Assembly: GCF_016282985.1 (NCBI RefSeq)
Contig: NZ_JAEELZ010000087.1
Span: 1-64,000 of the forward strand
Direction: 5' to 3'
Origin: Methanosphaera sp.
GTDB lineage: Archaea; Methanobacteriota; Methanobacteria; Methanobacteriales; Methanobacteriaceae
DNA: 64,000 nt
The notes beneath the pieces are model-generated. The model had not been told where the DNA came from, made no database searches, and saw only the letters and a program-made list of their open reading frames with translations. A program made the position numbers and the translations under genes. Of the stretch, positions 63,063 through 64,000 are shown piece by piece (positions within the stretch are counted from its first letter, which is position 1; each line of letters begins with the position of its first letter).

Positions 63063-63297
63063 CTCTGACCCCACGTAGTATGTTTTGTTCTAGTATTTCT
63101 GATTCTTTTTCTGTCATGTTTTTGGTGTTTAGGAACGTTAATAGTCCACTGATGATGCTGGTTACTGCTCCGAATAGAAGTGTTATTGCTATATTATTTT
63201 CGGGAAATAAACATGTTACAAGTATTGTTCCTATTAATGCTATTGTTCCAAGTAATCCTACTTCTTTAATTATGAGTTCTTGCATTTTCTCGTTCAT
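63049..63297 (-). CDS. Small two-span membrane protein, holin-like
   Basis: The 82-residue protein has two hydrophobic segments, about 12-30 (VGLLGTIALIGTILVTCLF) and 35-57 (IAITLLFGAVTSIISGLLTF), and a charged C-terminal tail. This is the layout of class II holins. It overlaps the XhlA-like gene downstream and the preceding gene by four bases. A lysis role is inferred from layout and neighbours. Confidence 0.55.
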   Translation of the reverse strand: MNEKMQELIIKEVGLLGTIALIGTILVTCLFPENNIAITLLFGAVTSIISGLLTFLNTKNMTEKESEILEQNILRGVRDDVQ

Positions 63298-63635
63298 AGG
63301 TAGTATTCCTCCTCTTCTAGTCTGTTTTGATTGTAGTCTATTATTAGGTTGTCTCTGCTTGGTTGGTAAATTATGAGATCTTCAACACCCAAGTAGTTTT
63401 TGAGTATTCTTAAGTTTTTGTAGGTGAGTATTGAGTTGTTGGTGTCTTGTCCTGTGATGATTATTGTATGAGTGATATGGTCTATGTTTATCTGTGATTG
63501 TTTTGATTGTGTTAGTTGTGCTATTATCTGTGTTACATTTCCTAGTAATTCATTATAATCTTGGTTGGTTTCTTCTGTGTAATTATTATTGTTAATTAGT
63601 TCTTGGAATGTTGTGAATGAGTCTTCATTTATCAT
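63294..63635 (-). CDS. Small acidic protein, unknown
   Basis: The 113-residue protein (MINEDSFTTFQELINNNNYT) is Asn/Gln/Ile-rich, with an acidic C-terminus (QNRLEEEEYYL). No domain is recognised. It overlaps both neighbours by four bases, so it is part of the coupled small-gene cluster before the holin-like genes. Confidence 0.5.
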   Translation of the reverse strand: MINEDSFTTFQELINNNNYTEETNQDYNELLGNVTQIIAQLTQSKQSQINIDHITHTIIITGQDTNNSILTYKNLRILKNYLGVEDLIIYQPSRDNLIIDYNQNRLEEEEYYL

Positions 63636-63820
63636 TGTTCTAGCTCCATTGTGAGTTTTCCTATCATGAATTCCAATTGAGTAAGGGTATTATCATAATG
63701 TTTATACTCCTCAGAATACCTGTTTTCACATGTGTCATCCCTGTAATTTTTATACATATGATATAATTCTTTGGTTTTTTTAATCATCTCTTCTGTGTAG
63801 TCTTTTGTTATGTTTTTCAT
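63632..63820 (-). CDS. Small charged helical protein, unknown
   Basis: The 62-residue protein (MKNITKDYTEEMIKKTKELY) is helical and charged, with no recognised domain. It overlaps the next gene by four bases and follows a 45-codon gene by four bases. Confidence 0.5.
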   Translation of the reverse strand: MKNITKDYTEEMIKKTKELYHMYKNYRDDTCENRYSEEYKHYDNTLTQLEFMIGKLTMELEQ

Positions 63821-63824
63821 ATTT

Positions 63825-63962
63825 TTATTCCCCTTGTATTTGTTCTAGTATTTGGTCTCTTTCAAGTTTTAATATGTTTATTTGTTCTTCTGCATCTTCC
63901 CTGATGGATAGTGCAGCTATTTGTTGTCTTATTTCCATTAGTCTATGTTCATAATAATTCAT
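63825..63962 (-). CDS. 45-residue coiled-coil protein
   Basis: From ATG 63962, preceded by GGAGTGACTTTATT, the frame reads MNYYEHRLMEIRQQIAALSI and ends RDQILEQIQGE before TAA 63825. It is a short charged helix with heptad-like Leu/Ile spacing. The ribosome binding site and the tight spacing to the next gene support it. The frame stays open upstream to the window edge, so a longer form cannot be excluded. Confidence 0.55.
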   Translation of the reverse strand: MNYYEHRLMEIRQQIAALSIREDAEEQINILKLERDQILEQIQGE

Positions 63963-64000
63963 AATAAAGTCACTCCATAAGAATCTAGGTATTGGAAATT

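Larger units (their letters stand above)
14294..64000 (-). mobile_element. Tailed provirus, contractile tail type (late region; continues past the window)
   Basis: All genes here are on the minus strand, tightly spaced or overlapping. They include terminase, portal, head morphogenesis, protease, HK97-type capsid, sheath, tube, tape measure, baseplate and fibre genes in standard tailed-virus order. Certain viral content spans 16152-63962. The low-coordinate boundary is uncertain: the Ntn-hydrolase and toxin-antitoxin genes may be virus cargo or host genes. No integrase, excisionase, repressor or replication gene is in the window, so the other end and the attachment site lie beyond base 64000. 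A sheath gene makes this a contractile (myovirus-like) tail, unlike the long non-contractile tails of Methanothermobacter psiM viruses. Confidence 0.92.

Noticed and set aside
62703-63962. Early-gene cluster (repressor, replication) among the small genes before terS
   Set aside because: The proteins are small helical or membrane types without DNA-binding motifs; they fit lysis or unknown roles better.

Overview
The window looks like part of the chromosome of a pseudomurein-walled methanogen of the order Methanobacteriales, probably Methanosphaera or Methanobrevibacter. Three things point there: the very AT-rich sequence, archaeal genes (Alba, the short archaeal form of PurA, an aldo/keto reductase with two [4Fe-4S] clusters, a large adhesin-like protein), and a viral lysin with pseudomurein-binding repeats. 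Ribosome binding sites are of the GGAGGTGA type. The genus is an inference.

Bases 1-14250 are ordinary host chromosome on both strands. In order they hold the alba 3' end, an RNase Z-like metallo-hydrolase, a SpoIIM-like membrane protein, TatD, the reductase, a coiled-coil protein, a secreted beta-helix adhesin, an ABM-domain protein, MscS, a U32 peptidase, a GNAT acetyltransferase, a methyltransferase-like protein of degenerate motif, and purA. A hairpin plus oligo-T follows purA.

Bases 14294 to the end are all on the minus strand. At least 16152-64000 is the late region of a tailed provirus with a contractile tail; integrase and early genes must lie beyond base 64000. Transcription runs from high to low coordinates: small membrane and coiled-coil genes, terminase small and large subunits, portal, a MuF/gp7-like minor head protein, immunoglobulin(Ig)-like and surface proteins, XkdF-like protease/scaffold, HK97-type capsid, connector genes, tail sheath, tail tube, tail assembly chaperone with a probable -1 frameshift, tape measure, spike, hub and baseplate genes (gp25-like, J-like), two cysteine-protease-type wall enzymes, and a long set of Ig-like and beta-helix fibre proteins. 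The far end carries a second MuF-like gene, a short gene, a proteasome-like Ntn-hydrolase and a RelE/YafQ-type toxin-antitoxin pair.

The strongest candidates for something undescribed are these. (1) Two MuF-like minor head proteins share about 290 N-terminal residues but have unrelated C-termini, one of them an ADP-ribosyltransferase-like domain, and each is followed by small genes that could encode immunity proteins: a possible virion-delivered polymorphic toxin system in an archaeal virus. (2) Ig-like domains are cut in two at gene boundaries, so that one product ends with the first half and the next begins with the second half. (3) A 399-residue protein has Thr1, Asp17 and Lys33 at exact proteasome-beta spacing. 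(4) The tail chaperone gene ends in a slippery A_AAA_AAT directly before its stop, with an open -1 frame beyond.
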